DNA of 64,000 bases, from positions 1 to 64,000 of the forward strand of contig NZ_BJWH01000018.1 of assembly GCF_007990265.1 (NCBI RefSeq), in the 5' to 3' direction. The translations under genes and the position numbers were made by a program. The notes under the pieces were generated by a model. It made no database searches. It saw only the letters and a program-made list of their open reading frames with translations, and had not been told where the DNA came from. Source of the stretch: Cellulomonas terrae. Its GTDB lineage: Bacteria; Actinomycetota; Actinomycetes; Actinomycetales; Cellulomonadaceae. Each line of letters begins with the position of its first letter. Position 1 is the first letter of the stretch. This document shows, piece after piece, positions 54,825-63,094 of the stretch.

Positions 54825-56315
54825 GTGCGCGATCACGACGAGGACGTCGAGAGCCACGGCAGGCACGCCGCGGCCGTGGTCCCGCGCGCGCACCGACGCA
54901 GCCCCGCGCACCGCCGCCGCCGGACGGGCGGGCTCGTCGCCACCGCGTTCGTGGCGGCCGGGACGACGCTGCTCGTCGTGACCGCACCGGCGGGGGCGCT
55001 GGCGACCGACACCCTGTCCGCGACGGTCGTCGTCCCGGAGCCGTCCGCCGCCGAGTACGCGACCATCCCGCTGTACCTCGAAGGCCTCACCACCCTGCCC
55101 GGCGGCCGGCGGGTCCCGCTCGCGGTCGGCACCGACGCCACGTTCCTGACCGGCACGCACGTCCTCGACCCGGCGGCAGCCAGGCTCGCGCGCGACGTCG
55201 CCGGGGCGGCCACGGACGAGCACGGCGCGACCGTGAGCGCCGCCGCGTCCGTGGCCGAACGGCAGCGCGCGTGGCTCGCCACCGGCACGGTCCCCGGCAC
55301 CGGCGGACCGTACGAGGACATGGCGCGCGCCGCGCTGCTCGACCTGCACGCGCTCCAGCTCCCCGACGGCGCCGCGGTGGCGGCCTGGTCGGAGAAGTGG
55401 AGATACGTGTGGCCGCGTGACGCGTCGTTCGTCGCCGTCGCCCTCGCGCGCACCGGGCACGTCGACGACGCCCTCGAGATCCTCGGCTTCCTCGACCGGG
55501 TCCAGTCCCCCGACGGCTCCTTCCAGGCGCGGTACCTGCCCGACGGCTCCGGGCCGCCGGACGACCGCGGCGTGCAGACCGACGGCACGGGCTGGGTGAT
55601 GTGGGCGTCCGGGCTCGTCCTCGCCGAGATCACCGACCCCTCGCAGCGCGCGGACGCGGCGGCGGAGCTCCTGCCGCTGGTGCAGAGGTCCGCGCGGCAC
55701 GCGATCTCGCTCGTCGCGCACGACGGGCTGCCCCCGGCGTCGCCCGACTACTGGGAGGTGCCGGAGGACACGCTGACGCTGGGCACGGTCGCACCCCTGG
55801 TCGCCGGGCTGCAGCAGGCGGCGGTCGTCCTGGAGCTCGCCGACGACGACGCCCTGGCGCGGTCGGCGTTCGACGCCTCGATCCGGTCCAAGGTCGCCGT
55901 GATCCGCGGGTTCGGCGCCACCGGGTTCGCGCGGCACCTCGACGGGGGTCACGCCGACGCCGCCAGCGCGTTCCTGCTCCCGCCGTTCCTGACCAGCGCC
56001 GTCCCCGGCGTGGAGAAGGCGTGGCGGGCGTCGGCGACGGCCATGGTGCGGCCGGCGAACGGGCTCGCCCCCGGTGCCGGTTGGCGCGACGACGGCGTCT
56101 CGTGGACGCCGCAGACCTCGCTCTACGCGTGGGTGGCCGCCGAGAACGGCGACACCGAGCTCGCCGACGGGTGGCTCGCGTTCCTCGACACGCACCGCAC
56201 CCCGTCGGGGTCGCTGCCGGAGAAGGTCCTCGCCGACGGATCGCCGGCCGCCGTGGCGCCGCTCGGCTGGAGCGCAGCGTGCGTGCTGCTCGCGCTCGAC
56301 GCGCTGGAGCCGTGA
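54825..56315 (+). CDS. GH15-type glycoside hydrolase, exported
   Basis: The product is a 496-residue protein with a basic N-terminus and one hydrophobic segment (about 36-58) that suggests export or a membrane anchor. The (alpha/alpha)6 catalytic domain has WPRD (196-199), the general acid Glu311 in SPDYWEVPEDT and the base Glu466 in GSLPEKVLADG...PLGWSAA. These are the glucoamylase/GH15 marks. It lacks most of the N-terminal super-beta-sandwich seen in many bacterial members. The start GTG 54825 is provisional. It would split alpha-linked glucans outside the cell. Confidence 0.8.
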   Translation: MRDHDEDVESHGRHAAAVVPRAHRRSPAHRRRRTGGLVATAFVAAGTTLLVVTAPAGALATDTLSATVVVPEPSAAEYATIPLYLEGLTTLPGGRRVPLAVGTDATFLTGTHVLDPAAARLARDVAGAATDEHGATVSAAASVAERQRAWLATGTVPGTGGPYEDMARAALLDLHALQLPDGAAVAAWSEKWRYVWPRDASFVAVALARTGHVDDALEILGFLDRVQSPDGSFQARYLPDGSGPPDDRGVQTDGTGWVMWASGLVLAEITDPSQRADAAAELLPLVQRSARHAISLVAHDGLPPASPDYWEVPEDTLTLGTVAPLVAGLQQAAVVLELADDDALARSAFDASIRSKVAVIRGFGATGFARHLDGGHADAASAFLLPPFLTSAVPGVEKAWRASATAMVRPANGLAPGAGWRDDGVSWTPQTSLYAWVAAENGDTELADGWLAFLDTHRTPSGSLPEKVLADGSPAAVAPLGWSAACVLLALDALEP

Positions 56316-56323
56316 CACGCCGA

Positions 56324-56355
56324 CGGGCCGCGCACCTCGGGAGGTGCACGGCCCG
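56324..56355. terminator. Bidirectional hairpin terminator
   Basis: CGGGCCG-CG-CACCTC and GAGGTG-CA-CGGCCCG pair with a short internal defect, between the convergent GH15 and cold-shock genes. Confidence 0.7.
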
Positions 56356-56366
56356 CACGGACGAGG

Positions 56367-56570
56367 TCAGAGGGCGCGGACCTGCTCGGCCTGCGGCCCC
56401 TTGGTGCCCTGACCGATCTCGAACTCGACGTCCTGGCCTTCGTCGAGGGACCGGTAGCCGTCCGACTGGATGGCGCTGAAATGCACGAAGAGGTCCTGGC
56501 CTCCCCCGACCGGGGTGATGAAGCCGTACCCCTTCTCCGCGTTGAACCACTTCACGATGCCCTGAGCCAT
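56367..56570 (-). CDS. cspA: Cold-shock protein CspA-type
   Basis: The product is a 67-residue single cold-shock domain. It has [18 protein letters not shown] (RNP1 aromatic patch) and LFVHFSAI (RNP2), and ends [15 protein letters not shown]. The chosen ATG 56570 has AGGAG five bases upstream; the ATG two codons earlier does not. It is a monocistronic gene with an RNA chaperone role. It differs from the longer cold-shock protein at 27680-28063 by lacking the C-terminal extension. Confidence 0.96.
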   Translation of the reverse strand: MAQGIVKWFNAEKGYGFITPVGGGQDLFVHFSAIQSDGYRSLDEGQDVEFEIGQGTKGPQAEQVRAL

Positions 56571-56670
56571 GCGCACTCCTCGACGTCCGGTGCCGAGCGC
56601 TCCGCCGGCGCCCGGTGCGCGAGAGCCTAGTGTCCGCGTTCGGGCTCCGACCAGGGCCGATAGGGGTCCG

Positions 56671-57264
56671 TCAGGCCTCGGGATCGCTGACCAGGAGCAC
56701 CGTGATCCCGGGCTCGTCGGCGGCCTGCAGGGTGACCGTGGTCAGGCCGAGGGTCTGCGCGACGAGGTCCGCGGTGGGCTTGAGATCCTCCGACGTGTAG
56801 AACACGGTCGACACGTCCTCGGTCGGGTCCGCGTTGCCCGTGTCGACGCTCGTGAAGCCCGCAGCCGTGAGCTTCTCCGCCTGGGCGGCGGCGAGGCCAC
56901 CGATGCTCGCCGCGTTGAGCACCATGACCGGCGTCTCCATCACGGGGGCCGGCGCGGCGGGCTCCTCCTCGACGGGCGTCGTCTCCGTGTCCGTCGGGGC
57001 CTCGCCCTCGGTCTCGGTGTCGGTCGGCGCCTCGTCCTCCGCGTCCGGCGAGCTCGACGTGCCCGGGAGGGACGGGAGGTTGCCGTCCTGTGCCGCGAGG
57101 TTCACCAGAGTGAACGCGAGGACCGGGAGCAGGGCCAGGACGACCAGGAACTTCCACCACCGGCTCCACACCGACCGGGGTGCGCGATGCACCCCGCGGG
57201 GGACGTCGGGGTTCGACGGGACGTCGAACTCGTCCTCGGGGTAGGAGTACTCCGCCTTGCTCAC
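56671..57264 (-). CDS. LytR_C-domain membrane protein
   Basis: The product is a 197-residue protein. One membrane helix (about 38-59) follows a cytoplasmic acidic N-terminus. A Thr/Glu-Pro linker (about 65-105, with two direct TETE-like repeats) precedes a C-terminal LytR_C fold (about 110-195, [26 protein letters not shown]). This domain is found at the end of LCP ligases and in stand-alone envelope proteins. It probably acts at the cell wall. The GTG start is 57264. It follows the DUF3263 gene by about 110 bases. Confidence 0.85.
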   Translation of the reverse strand: MSKAEYSYPEDEFDVPSNPDVPRGVHRAPRSVWSRWWKFLVVLALLPVLAFTLVNLAAQDGNLPSLPGTSSSPDAEDEAPTDTETEGEAPTDTETTPVEEEPAAPAPVMETPVMVLNAASIGGLAAAQAEKLTAAGFTSVDTGNADPTEDVSTVFYTSEDLKPTADLVAQTLGLTTVTLQAADEPGITVLLVSDPEA

Positions 57265-57372
57265 GCCGGACAGGCTAACGGCTCAGGTCGTGCGGACGGG
57301 TCCACCTGAGGCACGACGTGTGCCGTGTCACGTGCGGAGACGCGTCTCGGGGACCACCCACACCGGGGCGGA

Positions 57373-57678
57373 TCAGGCGTCCCCGAGCCGGCGGGCCGTG
57401 CGTGCGCGCTGCCGGGAGGAACGCATCCGGCGCAGCCGCTTGATGAGCATCGGGTCGTGGGCGAGGGCAGCCGGGTCGTCGATGAGGGCGTTGAGCACCT
57501 GGTAGTACCGCGTGGCCGACATGTCGAACAGCTCGCGGATGGCCGACTCCTTGGCGCCCGCGTACTTCCACCACTGCCGCTCGAACGCCAGGACCTGCTC
57601 GTCGCGCTCGGACAGACCGGTGGAGGAGGAGCCCTGGGTGTGCTCGAGCGATCCGATGGCGATCGTCGCGGCGTCCAT
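57373..57678 (-). CDS. DUF3263 protein
   Basis: The product is a 101-residue protein. The conserved core [48 protein letters not shown] identifies the family, and a helix-turn-helix-like part ([17 protein letters not shown]) suggests DNA binding, though the function is not known. ATG 57678 has GGAGG at good spacing. A promoter with a TGACAC -35 and TACGAT -10 (17 bases apart) and an 18-base palindrome overlapping the -35 precede it. Confidence 0.88.
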   Translation of the reverse strand: MDAATIAIGSLEHTQGSSSTGLSERDEQVLAFERQWWKYAGAKESAIRELFDMSATRYYQVLNALIDDPAALAHDPMLIKRLRRMRSSRQRARTARRLGDA

Positions 57679-57757
57679 GCGTTCCTCCTGTGCTCTCGTC
57701 CCCTGCAGAACAGCCGCGGCGGTGGACTGCCGACGACCTCGGTCATCGTACGACCGT

Positions 57758-57775
57758 AATGACACGCGTGTCATT
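57758..57775. promoter_or_regulatory. Perfect 18-bp palindrome in the DUF3263 promoter
   Basis: AATGACACGCGTGTCATT is a complete palindrome. Read on the minus strand its TGACAC serves as a -35 with TACGAT (57742-57748 region) at a 17-base spacer. It also lies 70 bases before the divergent uracil-DNA glycosylase gene. The binding protein is unknown. Confidence 0.6.
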
Positions 57776-57845
57776 CCGCCCGGCGCGTCGTCCCCCGTGT
57801 GCCGCACCGGGCGCGTCGGACGCGCCGGTCGGTACCCTCACCGGC

Positions 57846-58523
57846 GTGACAGTCACCCCTCTGGACCAGCTCGTCGCCCCCGACTGGGCCGTCGCGCTCG
57901 CACCCGTCGAGCCGCAGCTGCGTGCCGCGGGCCAGTTCCTGCGCGACGAGGTGGCCGCCGGGCGCAGCTACCTGCCGGCGGGCGACGCGGTCCTACGGGC
58001 GTTCCGGCGTCCGCTCGCCGAGGTGCGCGTGCTCGTCGTCGGACAGGACCCGTACCCCACGCCCGGGCACCCCATGGGGCTCTCGTTCTCCGTGCAGCCC
58101 GACGTCCGGCCGCTGCCCCGGTCGCTGACCAACATCTTCACGGAGCTCGTGGCCGACGTGGGCGTCGCGCCCCCGCGCACCGGGGACCTGTCCCCGTGGG
58201 CCGACCAGGGCGTGATGCTCCTGAACAGGGTGCTGACCGTCCGGCCGGGCGCCCCGGCGTCCCACCGTCGGCACGGCTGGGAGGCGGTGACCGACCGCGC
58301 GATCGCGGCCCTCGTCGAGCGCGGTGGGCCCTTGGTCGCCGTGCTCTGGGGCCGGGACGCGCAGTCGCTGAAGCCGGCCCTCGGGAGCGTGCCGACGGTC
58401 GAGAGCGTGCACCCGAGCCCGCTGTCCGCGAGCCGCGGCTTCTTCGGCTCCCGGCCGTTCTCGCGCGTGAACGAGCTCCTGGTGGCACAGGGCGCACAGC
58501 CGGTCGACTGGTCCCTCCCCTGA
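57846..58523 (+). CDS. ung: Uracil-DNA glycosylase (family 1)
   Basis: The product is a 225-residue enzyme. The water-activating loop [13 protein letters not shown] (Asp68, Tyr70), the uracil-contact LLNRVLTV region and the leucine-loop [11 protein letters not shown] are all present. It removes uracil from DNA as the first base-excision step. The start is GTG at 57846. It is followed by the SGNH hydrolase gene 13 bases later. Confidence 0.95.
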   Translation: MTVTPLDQLVAPDWAVALAPVEPQLRAAGQFLRDEVAAGRSYLPAGDAVLRAFRRPLAEVRVLVVGQDPYPTPGHPMGLSFSVQPDVRPLPRSLTNIFTELVADVGVAPPRTGDLSPWADQGVMLLNRVLTVRPGAPASHRRHGWEAVTDRAIAALVERGGPLVAVLWGRDAQSLKPALGSVPTVESVHPSPLSASRGFFGSRPFSRVNELLVAQGAQPVDWSLP

Positions 58524-58536
58524 GCGAGCGGGCAGG

Positions 58537-59343
58537 ATGTCCGACGTGCCTGAAGAGATCCCCCGCTGGTCCCGCTACGTCGCCATCGGCGACTCGTTCA
58601 CCGAGGGTCTGTGGGACGACCCCGACGGCCGCGAGGCCGCGCAGCGCGGCTGGGCCGACCTGCTGGCCTCGCACCTGTCCGCGCGCCGCAGCGCCGCGGG
58701 CGAGCCGCCGCTGGAGTACGCGAACCTCGCGATCCGGGGACGGCTGCTGCGCCCGATCCTCGTCGAGCAGGTCCCCGCGGCGCTCGCACTGAAGCCCGAC
58801 CTGGTGAGCCTCGTCGGCGGCGGCAACGACCTGCTCCGGCCCGGTGCCGACGTCGACCGGATGGCGCGCAACCTGGAGGCCGGCGTCCTCCGGCTGCGCA
58901 AGGCGGGGGTCGACGTGCTGCTCGGCACGGGCGTGGACGCCGCCGACAGCCCCCTGGTCCGGGCCACCCGCAGCCGCGTCGGGATCTACAACGCGCTCAT
59001 CTGGTCCATGGCCCGTCGGCACGGCGCCTATGTCGTGGACCTGTGGGGCATGCGCTCGCTGCGCGACTGGCGGATGTGGGCCGAGGACCGCATCCACCTG
59101 ACCACCGACGGGCACGCCCGGGTGGCCCAGGGCGCCCTCGTCGGGCTCGGCCTGACCCCGGACGACCCCGCCTGGGACGACCCGCTCACGCCGCTGCCGC
59201 CCACCCCCCGGATGCAGAAGGCCCGCGAGGACGCCGCCTGGGTGCGCGAGCACCTGTACCCGTGGGCGACGCGGCGGCTGCGCGGGACCTCGTCGGGAGA
59301 CGACCGGGCTCCCAAGCGCCCCGAGCTGTCGCCCGTGGAGTAG
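58537..59343 (+). CDS. SGNH/GDSL-family hydrolase
   Basis: The product is a 268-residue hydrolase. Block I is GDSFTEG with Ser20, block III has GGGNDLL and block V has DRIHLTTDGH with the catalytic Asp and His. It lacks a signal peptide, so it acts in the cytoplasm. Members de-esterify lipids, sugars or acyl groups. The substrate is unknown. ATG 58537 follows the glycosylase by 13 bases and probably shares its transcript. The C-terminal 40 residues are basic and Pro-rich. Confidence 0.88.
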   Translation: MSDVPEEIPRWSRYVAIGDSFTEGLWDDPDGREAAQRGWADLLASHLSARRSAAGEPPLEYANLAIRGRLLRPILVEQVPAALALKPDLVSLVGGGNDLLRPGADVDRMARNLEAGVLRLRKAGVDVLLGTGVDAADSPLVRATRSRVGIYNALIWSMARRHGAYVVDLWGMRSLRDWRMWAEDRIHLTTDGHARVAQGALVGLGLTPDDPAWDDPLTPLPPTPRMQKAREDAAWVREHLYPWATRRLRGTSSGDDRAPKRPELSPVE

Positions 59344-59349
59344 CTGGCG

Positions 59350-59919
59350 TCAGGGGCAGCTGTAGACGAGGTTGCCGGAGCTTCCGGTGTTGCTGCCGAC
59401 GAAGTCGAGCACCACCGGGTTGCCCGCACTGATCGTGGCCTTGCCCCAGTCGGCCCGGCCGGTGAACGTCACCACGCGGGTGGACGCCGAGCAGAAGCCC
59501 GGGGGCAGCGGAGCGATCACCGCGCCGCCCGAGTACTCCCCGACCCGCTTCACCGCCGGTGCGAAGGGGGCTGCGGCGAAGTCGATCGTCAGCTTCCAGT
59601 ACACGGGGGTGGTGCTCGACGTGGAGACGGTCGCCTTGATGTTCCAGTCGGCGCTGCCGTCGGTGTCGGGTCCGAAGGCCACCTGGCACGTCGGCCCGGG
59701 GATCGGGTTGCCGGCTGAGTCGGTGACCACGCAGCCGACACCCGCGGCCGACCAGGTCCCGCTCGATGCGGCCGCGGCAGCCCGGGCGCCGTTGGTCCAC
59801 GCGGCGGACGTCGCACCGATCGCGGACGTCCCGGCGGTGACGGCCAGCATCGATGCGGCCGCCACGGCGACGACCAGGGACGTTCGGCGAGCACGGCCGA
59901 GGGTCAGGGCGCCGATCAC
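59350..59919 (-). CDS. SipW-type secreted protein, last gene of the surface operon
   Basis: The product is a 189-residue protein. After a basic start and hydrophobic segment (about 10-35) comes GATSAAWTNGARAAAAAS, which shares the A-x-W-T-(D/N) motif of the operon's other exported proteins. Such signals are processed by SipW-type peptidases. The body is beta-rich with three or four cysteines and ends NLVYSCP. The GTG start overlaps the lectin stop (GTGA). The beta-rich build and context suggest a minor fibre or matrix subunit. I do not recognise a named family. Confidence 0.75.
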   Translation of the reverse strand: MIGALTLGRARRTSLVVAVAAASMLAVTAGTSAIGATSAAWTNGARAAAAASSGTWSAAGVGCVVTDSAGNPIPGPTCQVAFGPDTDGSADWNIKATVSTSSTTPVYWKLTIDFAAAPFAPAVKRVGEYSGGAVIAPLPPGFCSASTRVVTFTGRADWGKATISAGNPVVLDFVGSNTGSSGNLVYSCP

Positions 59920-60557
59920 GGGAACGGTGGGGTGCCGTAGGGCTCGATCCGCCACGAGCTGCCGTAGCCGGAGGCGCCGCAGGCGCGCATCGTGAGCGGG
60001 GTGGGGTCGGTGCCGGGCGGCGGCGTCTGCCAGCTCAGGCACCGGTCGCCGGTCGCCGGGTTGGTCCCCTGCTGGTTGCGGATCTGCACCGTGCCGTCGG
60101 CGTTGGCGACGAACCGCCACCGGAAGTTCCCGGTCATGTTCCCGGGGCAGGCCATCAGGTAGACGGTCGCGCCGTTGGTGTTGCCCGACGTCTGCATGCA
60201 GCGGACGCCCGTGACGCCGTTGTCGCCCGGGTCCTCGCGGAAGGCCTCGATGCGTCCGGCCGTCGTGAGCCACCACTTCTGCGCCGGCGTGTTGTTGCAC
60301 GAGTAGAGCCGGATGGACGTGTTGTTCGCGTTCTGCCGGCTCTCGATGTCGAGGCACTTGTCGCCCGGGCCGCGGGCCTGGAACTCCTCTCCCGACATGA
60401 TGCCCGAGGAGGACGCCGCGGCCCGGGCGTCGTTGGTCCACGCCGCGGTCGTCGTCCCGACCGCCTGGACCAGCCCGACCATCGCCACCAGGGCGAGGAG
60501 CAGCACAGCGCGACGTCCACGACGTGCGCTGTGCTGGGTCGGGCCGGGACCGGTCAC
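59916..60557 (-). CDS. Ricin-type lectin with SipW-type signal
   Basis: The product is a 213-residue protein. A signal segment (about 17-35) leads to GTTTAAWTNDARAAAS, the shared processing motif. Then a beta-trefoil ricin-type lectin (about 55-210) appears, with QNANNTSIRLYSCNNTPAQKWWL (a QxW repeat), RCMQTSGNTNGATVYLMACPG and RCLSW later. It should bind carbohydrate at the surface. The GTG start overlaps the upstream gene by four bases. A lectin in such an operon is unusual, and it may link a fibre to polysaccharide. Confidence 0.8.
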   Translation of the reverse strand: MTGPGPTQHSARRGRRAVLLLALVAMVGLVQAVGTTTAAWTNDARAAASSSGIMSGEEFQARGPGDKCLDIESRQNANNTSIRLYSCNNTPAQKWWLTTAGRIEAFREDPGDNGVTGVRCMQTSGNTNGATVYLMACPGNMTGNFRWRFVANADGTVQIRNQQGTNPATGDRCLSWQTPPPGTDPTPLTMRACGASGYGSSWRIEPYGTPPFP

Positions 60558-61144
60558 GCGCAGGCGCCCGTGCTGGTGGACGCGGCGACGGTCGTACCGG
60601 TGTAGGCGATCTTCAACGCGGTGGCCGACGTCTGGTTCTGGTGGGTCGTCGACCAGGTGGTCGGGGTCGTCACGGTGACGGTGACGGCCTGGACGGCGCC
60701 GGCGGCCATGTTCCCGATCGCGCTCGTCGACAGCGTCACGCTGGCGTCGTTCGCGCCCACGCCCGCCAGCGGCTCGGCCTTCGTGATCGTCGGCGCGGGG
60801 ACGTTCAGGCACGTGGAGCTGCTGTTCTTGACCCAGTACGTGGCCGTGCGCGTCTGGCCGGGGACCAGCAGGGAGAACGTGGTGCCCGCGAACGTGATGC
60901 CCGTCGCGTCGGTGTCCGCGGCCGACCACGGCCCCGTCGCCGAGGCGGCCGAGCCGTCGAGCAGGACGCTCGCGCTGCTCGAGCTCGCGTTGAACCAGGC
61001 GTCGTTGGTCCAGTTGGCCGAGGTGGCGGCCGCGCCGATGCCGAGCAGCGCGAGACCGGCCAGGCCGAAGCGGACCGCGACTCCCTTGCGGCGGCGACGA
61101 CGGTTCGTGGGGGGTGCCGCGGCACCCTCGGTGGTGGTGTCCAT
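60554..61144 (-). CDS. SipW-type secreted protein, TasA-like
   Basis: The product is a 196-residue protein. The N-terminus is basic (NRRRRRKG), followed by a hydrophobic segment and GAAATSANWTNDAWFNAS, which nearly repeats the start of the protein at 62340-62972. The mature part (about 45-196) is Ser/Thr-rich and beta-predicted, and it closes with a cysteine. It resembles TasA/camelysin-like exported fibre proteins in its build, but the homology is not provable by eye. The ATG is 61144. Confidence 0.78.
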   Translation of the reverse strand: MDTTTEGAAAPPTNRRRRRKGVAVRFGLAGLALLGIGAAATSANWTNDAWFNASSSSASVLLDGSAASATGPWSAADTDATGITFAGTTFSLLVPGQTRTATYWVKNSSSTCLNVPAPTITKAEPLAGVGANDASVTLSTSAIGNMAAGAVQAVTVTVTTPTTWSTTHQNQTSATALKIAYTGTTVAASTSTGACA

Positions 61145-61189
61145 GATGTCGGTCCTTCCGGTGGGTCTGAGGTCGTGGGGGGTTCGAGG

Positions 61190-61744
61190 TCAGGCGGTGG
61201 CGTCGGGCGTCGCGGCTCGGTCGTCGTCACGCCGCCGTCGTGCGACCAGCACGAGGAGCAGGCCGAGCGCGGTCATGGCGAGCGCGGCGAGCGAGACCGG
61301 CCAGGTGTCCGAACCGGTGTGCGCGAGGTTCCCGGTGCCGGCCTCGACGAGCGACAGGCGCCCCTCGATGGCGCTGACGTCACCGGGCAGCAGGCTCGTC
61401 GCTGTGACGCCGACCCGGAGGTCGTAGTCGCCCGCGGCGAGGTCCTGGCCGGCACGCATCGCCAGGACGTCGGTGCACGTCCCCTGCCGGCAGAGCAGGG
61501 CCGTCCAGGTCGCGCCCGGCGTGGTGACGGACGTCACGGACACGACGCGAGCGTCGCGGTCGAGCCGGTACGTACGCGACTGCGTCTGGCTCTCGCCGGG
61601 GTACAGCCCGGCGAACTCGAACGTGAGCGGGACGCTCCTCGGAGCTGCTCCTGCGGCGCTGGCGCCGAGCACCGCCCCGGCCGCCGTGAGCACGACCGCC
61701 AGGATCATGCTCGCGACGCCGGCCGCTCCGAGTCGCCTGGTCAT
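61190..61744 (-). CDS. Wall-anchored protein with LAHTGSD sorting signal
   Basis: The product is a 184-residue protein. The signal peptide is about 1-32. The beta-rich domain has two cysteines (LLCRQGTCTD). The C-terminus is NLAHTGSD, then a hydrophobic helix and RRRRDDD, which is the actinobacterial LAXTG-type sortase (often class E) motif. It could fix the operon's other products to the wall. The ATG at 61744 overlaps the sipW stop (ATGA). No sortase gene is in the window. Confidence 0.8.
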   Translation of the reverse strand: MTRRLGAAGVASMILAVVLTAAGAVLGASAAGAAPRSVPLTFEFAGLYPGESQTQSRTYRLDRDARVVSVTSVTTPGATWTALLCRQGTCTDVLAMRAGQDLAAGDYDLRVGVTATSLLPGDVSAIEGRLSLVEAGTGNLAHTGSDTWPVSLAALAMTALGLLLVLVARRRRDDDRAATPDATA

Positions 61745-62277
61745 CGCGTCACGGCGCCCTCGAGCACGGGGGTGGGCACGTCGTCGTCGTCCTCCGGCCG
61801 GGGAAGGACGGTCAGGCCGATGAGCGCGAGGATCGTGACCGCGATCGGCACCACGACCGACCTGTTGGTCATCGTGGCGATGACGTTGCCGCCGCCGGTG
61901 ACCTGGACGGCCGGCGTCCACACACGGTCCCCGACGACGTAGGCGCCGCCGTCCTCGCTGGCGTTGGCGTCACCCTTCATCCGGATCTCCCAGGTGGATC
62001 CGCCCATCGGCTCGATGGACACGATCCGGTGGGTGACCAGGTTCTGGGTGATCGGGTTGAAGATCGACGCGACGTCCCCGACCCGCAGGTCGGAGGTCGG
62101 CGTCGGCACGTCCACCAGCAGGTCCCGCGTCATGATCCCGGGCTCCATCGAGCCGGAGATCACGACGAGGGGCTGGATGTACCCGAGCTTCGTCGCGCCC
62201 CAGACGAGGACGCTCGCGAGCCCGAGCACAGCCAGGAGCCACAGGACGGCGTTGCCGAGTCCTCGAAGGACGCGCAT
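61741..62277 (-). CDS. sipW: Signal peptidase I, SipW/ER-type
   Basis: The product is a 178-residue membrane peptidase. The catalytic serine is Ser43 in ISGSMEPG. The base is His83 (NLVTHRIV), not the lysine of bacterial Lep enzymes, and a conserved Asp lies in KGDANASED (about 103). This is the archaeal/ER/SipW class that in Bacillus matures TasA. Membrane helices are at about 10-30 and 140-160. ATG 62277 has GGAG upstream. It lies inside an operon of exported proteins with SipW-type starts, which are its likely substrates. Confidence 0.9.
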   Translation of the reverse strand: MRVLRGLGNAVLWLLAVLGLASVLVWGATKLGYIQPLVVISGSMEPGIMTRDLLVDVPTPTSDLRVGDVASIFNPITQNLVTHRIVSIEPMGGSTWEIRMKGDANASEDGGAYVVGDRVWTPAVQVTGGGNVIATMTNRSVVVPIAVTILALIGLTVLPRPEDDDDVPTPVLEGAVTR

Positions 62278-62298
62278 GGTTTCTCCAGCCAGGTTCGT

Positions 62299-62332
62299 GG
62301 AGGTGCCGCCGCGCTGAGGCGGCGGCACCTCC
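62299..62332 (-). terminator. Perfect intraoperonic hairpin after the TasA-like gene
   Basis: A 14-base-pair perfect stem (GGAGGTGCCGCCGC and its complement) with a six-base loop lies 7 bases beyond the TasA-like stop and before sipW. It may keep the major subunit message abundant and reduce sipW expression. Confidence 0.65.
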
Positions 62333-62339
62333 GACGAGG

Positions 62340-62972
62340 TCACGGGGTCGGGACGGTGGCGCCCTGGAACTGGAGGGTGACGTCGACCGTCGAGCCCTGG
62401 GCGGCCGGCGTCCAGTTGGCCGGCGTGGTGATCGTCAGCGGCACGACGGTCTCGCCGTCCGCCTCGAGCGGCGTCGTGGCGGTGCCGACGCTCACGACGG
62501 CGTGGGTGTCGTCGCCGGTGCCGGTCGTGTAGTAGTCCGAGTTCGACAGCGTGAGGGTCGGGTTCGTGATCGCGAGCGACGACGTGCCCGCGTTCAGGAG
62601 GTGGACGTAGACGACGCGCTCCTCGCCCGGGACCAGCGGCTCGTTGGCGGCTGCGAGCAGGTCGAAGTCGAACGACACGAAGTCCGTCGCGCCCGAGGCG
62701 CCCGGGTTCTGGTCTGCGGTGTCCCAGCCGCCGTCCAGCGGGTCGGCGATCAGGGTGCCGGTCGCGGTGACCTGGCCCATGAGCTCGATCGTCGCGGCGT
62801 TCGCGGTGCCGCGGAACCAGGCGTCGTCGGTCCAGGCGGCGGACGTGGCCGCAGCGCCGATGCCGGCGAGGGCCGCACCGACGAGGCCGAACTTGACGAC
62901 AGCGGCGCGCTTGCGCTTCTTGCGGTCGGTGTCCTGCGCGGTGGCGTCGTGCGTGACGGTCGTGGAAGCCAT
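62340..62972 (-). CDS. TasA-like SipW-dependent secreted protein
   Basis: The product is a 210-residue protein, the first gene of the operon. A basic start (DRKKRKRAAVVKFG), hydrophobic segment and GIGAAATSAAWTDDAWFRGT form the SipW-type export region. The mature protein (about 48-210) is acidic, lacks cysteine and is beta-predicted, with LVPGEERVVYVHLLNAGTSSL typical of TasA/camelysin-like proteins. This sort of protein forms fibres or biofilm matrix. The ATG is 62972, with AGGAG upstream. The hairpin after its stop and first place fit a major subunit. Confidence 0.82.
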   Translation of the reverse strand: MASTTVTHDATAQDTDRKKRKRAAVVKFGLVGAALAGIGAAATSAAWTDDAWFRGTANAATIELMGQVTATGTLIADPLDGGWDTADQNPGASGATDFVSFDFDLLAAANEPLVPGEERVVYVHLLNAGTSSLAITNPTLTLSNSDYYTTGTGDDTHAVVSVGTATTPLEADGETVVPLTITTPANWTPAAQGSTVDVTLQFQGATVPTP

Positions 62973-63094
62973 GGTGATCTCCTGATCGGGAAGGTGCGGG
63001 GAATCGGCACCTCACCGAGACCCGCTCACGGAGACACGCCGAAGGGCGGTCGACCGCGAACGTAGGTGACATCGGCAGCGCCACCCGATCGGCT

